A stretch of 64,000 nt of DNA from positions 124,001 through 188,000 of the forward strand of contig VICG01000017.1 of assembly GCA_008692225.1 (NCBI GenBank). The letters are read 5' to 3'. Within the stretch, counting starts at the first letter, position 1. Each line of letters opens with the position of its first letter. The stretch is from Monilinia fructicola (taxonomy: Eukaryota > Ascomycota > Leotiomycetes > Helotiales > Sclerotiniaceae). Position numbers and translations under genes: made by a program. This document shows positions 62,062-64,000 of this stretch, piece after piece. Below the pieces are notes generated by a model, which did not search any database, had not been told where the DNA came from, and saw only the letters and a program-made list of their open reading frames with translations.

Positions 62062-64000
62062 CCTATATAACATTCCAAAACAACAGTATCTTCTTACTTT
62101 TGCCCTAAAATAACTATTATTTATAGCGTTAATTACTTTATAAATTAATTATATTATTCTTATAATAATGACTTTATTGAATAAAGAAAACATTCCTATA
62201 TAATCTTTTTTAATTCTAAGCTTTATAAGTTTATTAAAGCCTTAATTATTATTTATTTTTGTATAGTAAATTTAAATCATAAAGAAATTATATATAAAAA
62301 AATTCAAAATATATTTATAATTTTCTTCATATTTTAATTTTAATAATAATTGATTTATTAAAAATATTATTATAAATACTATCTATAACTATTTTGTAGT
62401 GATTAAATTTGATCAAAAACAATTTCATAATATAATTATTAACTTTACAATTATAATTAATAAATTTATAACTTTATTTGATAATATCCTTAATAAATAT
62501 AATATTGTATTTAGGATATTATAAAAAGTTATTAATTGATTATTTATTTTAATATATATGAAAATTAATACAATAATCTTTTTATTCATCCATCTTTATA
62601 ATTTATGCTTTAAAAATATTATTTTCTATTTACTTAATTTTAGATTCTTTATAAATCTAATAAAATCTCTTTTAGGATTTAATTATAATATATTATGCTT
62701 TAAAAACAAAAAAAAATATATATTAATCCTAAATCTTATAATACATCCTTTAATTCTGATTTTTATAGTGTTTATATTATAATTATATCTATAAAATTTA
62801 TAGGGTTTATAAATTTTACTTTAATTCTAATTACAAATATATAAATATTAACTAAATATAAATCTTAAATATTTCTTAATTGTTTAAAATCTTTTGCGAT
62901 TTAATAAAATCTTATTAAATTATATTAAAAATTTTATTAACATAATCAATAATCCATTAAATTTAATATTTATAAAAGTTATTATTATTTATATAATAAT
63001 TTTATTAATTTATAATATAAAGGTTTAAGATATAAAATATATAAAACCATTTGAATTTTTTAATTTAATTAAAATATAATTATTAATATATAAATTAAAT
63101 AATATATAAATACATTTAATAAAGTATTTACTCTAGTATTCTATAAAATTCTATAATTCAAGGAATTGTTCCTAATATTAATTTATTTTTAAATGTTGGA
63201 TTATTTTCTATAAAAGTTATATTAAAGGAAGCAAAACTTTAATTTATATTAAGATTTAATCAATTAATATTCTTACTCTTTATTTTATTCAATTCAAACT
63301 TTAATAATTATTAAAAATTATAGAATAGACTTATAATAAATATTTAAAACTAAGATTTAGTATTTAATATATATATTTCTAATAGTTATCAAATAAACCC
63401 TTTTATTATTATTTATACTTTATATAAGATTATTATATTAATCTAATAAAAAGGATTAATAAAAAAATTCCTATTATAATTTTTAAAATCTAATAGAATT
63501 TACTTTTTTTTAACAAATGTTATTATCTTTTGAAATAGTTTAAAGTAATATATTAATAATTATAAATATATTAAATATAATTATATAAAATATAAAAATA
63601 ATATAAAACTTAATATTAACTATAAATCAATTAATTTTATTTTATATATCTTTAAAATAAAAATTATAAACCTTAAAAACTTAAAAAGGTTTATAATATA
63701 TAATGAGAATATTACAAAATATTAGTTTTAGATAGCTTTGAATATTATATAATATTTATAAATAAATATATTAGATTTTTTATAATAGATCTTTTAGGAA
63801 TATTAGGATATAATACAGATTTAAAATTTTGATATTAAATGATTATTAAGATATAAAAATATTAAAACAATTAAAATAATTAATTACCTTATAAATAAAA
63901 GTATATTTATCGGGAAATGGATTATATGATATTAAATTACTATACGAATAATATGTTTAACCGTATTGAGTATACTAACACTTCAAGGATGTTTATAAAG
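62062..64000 (+). mobile_element. LINE-like element copy 4, runs off the window
   Basis: Starts near GCCTATATAACATTCCAAAA, matching the 5' region of the minus-strand copy (rc of about 55477-55520), and stays collinear with copy 2 to the right edge. The 74-codon open frame at 62558-62782 is low-complexity and not supported as a gene. Confidence 0.6.

Overview
The window looks like an AT-rich, repeat-induced-point-mutation (RIP) degraded compartment of a filamentous ascomycete (Pezizomycotina) nuclear genome. The reasons are: extreme AT content with TpA excess over most of the 64 kb; recognisable Ty1/copia, Ty3/gypsy and LINE-like elements whose reading frames are shredded in the way C-to-T change predicts (for example the copia catalytic YVDD now reads YINN); many nested small inverted-repeat elements; and two short islands of ordinary base composition that hold spliced genes with fungal-type introns (one has a TACTAAC branch site, one has GCTGAC). 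Leotiomycetes would fit, but I cannot name the species.

Layout: 744-6109 is a complete copia element on the minus strand with 160-bp LTRs and a 5-bp target duplication. 7367-8240 is an inverted-repeat element (family W) enclosing a GGAATGG-like minisatellite. 8535-12506 is gene island 1: a minus-strand membrane/coiled-coil protein gene and a divergent plus-strand gene. 13046-14461 is a decayed inverted-repeat element, 15038-15320 a CACTA-type MITE, and 15846-16691 a foldback element (family Y). About 17-22.4 kb is a plus-strand gypsy chromovirus, broken by an unmutated solo LTR and by a TA-inserting MITE (family X). 25208-26042 is a second Y. 27455-29590 is gene island 2, one minus-strand gene. 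Then come a perfect (AAT)~131 microsatellite and a repeat cluster (families V and W). About 34.5-49.1 kb and 55.5-56 kb hold LINE-like copies interrupted by a four-element nest at 37432-40709; an inverted LINE-like element with a 12-bp target duplication lies at 49145-55538. 56-60.3 kb is a second V/W cluster with a 9-bp array, 60515-61305 another X, and a further LINE-like copy runs off the right edge.

The main biological signal in the islands is that the plus-strand gene of island 1 and the gene of island 2 share an unnamed N-terminal domain (F-x-W-x-P ... Y-Q-G-x-x-T-x-x-G-x-D-V) followed by Ser/Thr- and Lys-rich tails. They are the surviving paralogues of a family for which I have no established name. 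All three island genes show reading-frame breaks, mostly at or near homopolymer runs, so their present frames may be decayed or may carry assembly indels. The rest of the window is a layered record of transposition: most boundaries can be set by target duplications and empty-site comparison between copies inside the window.
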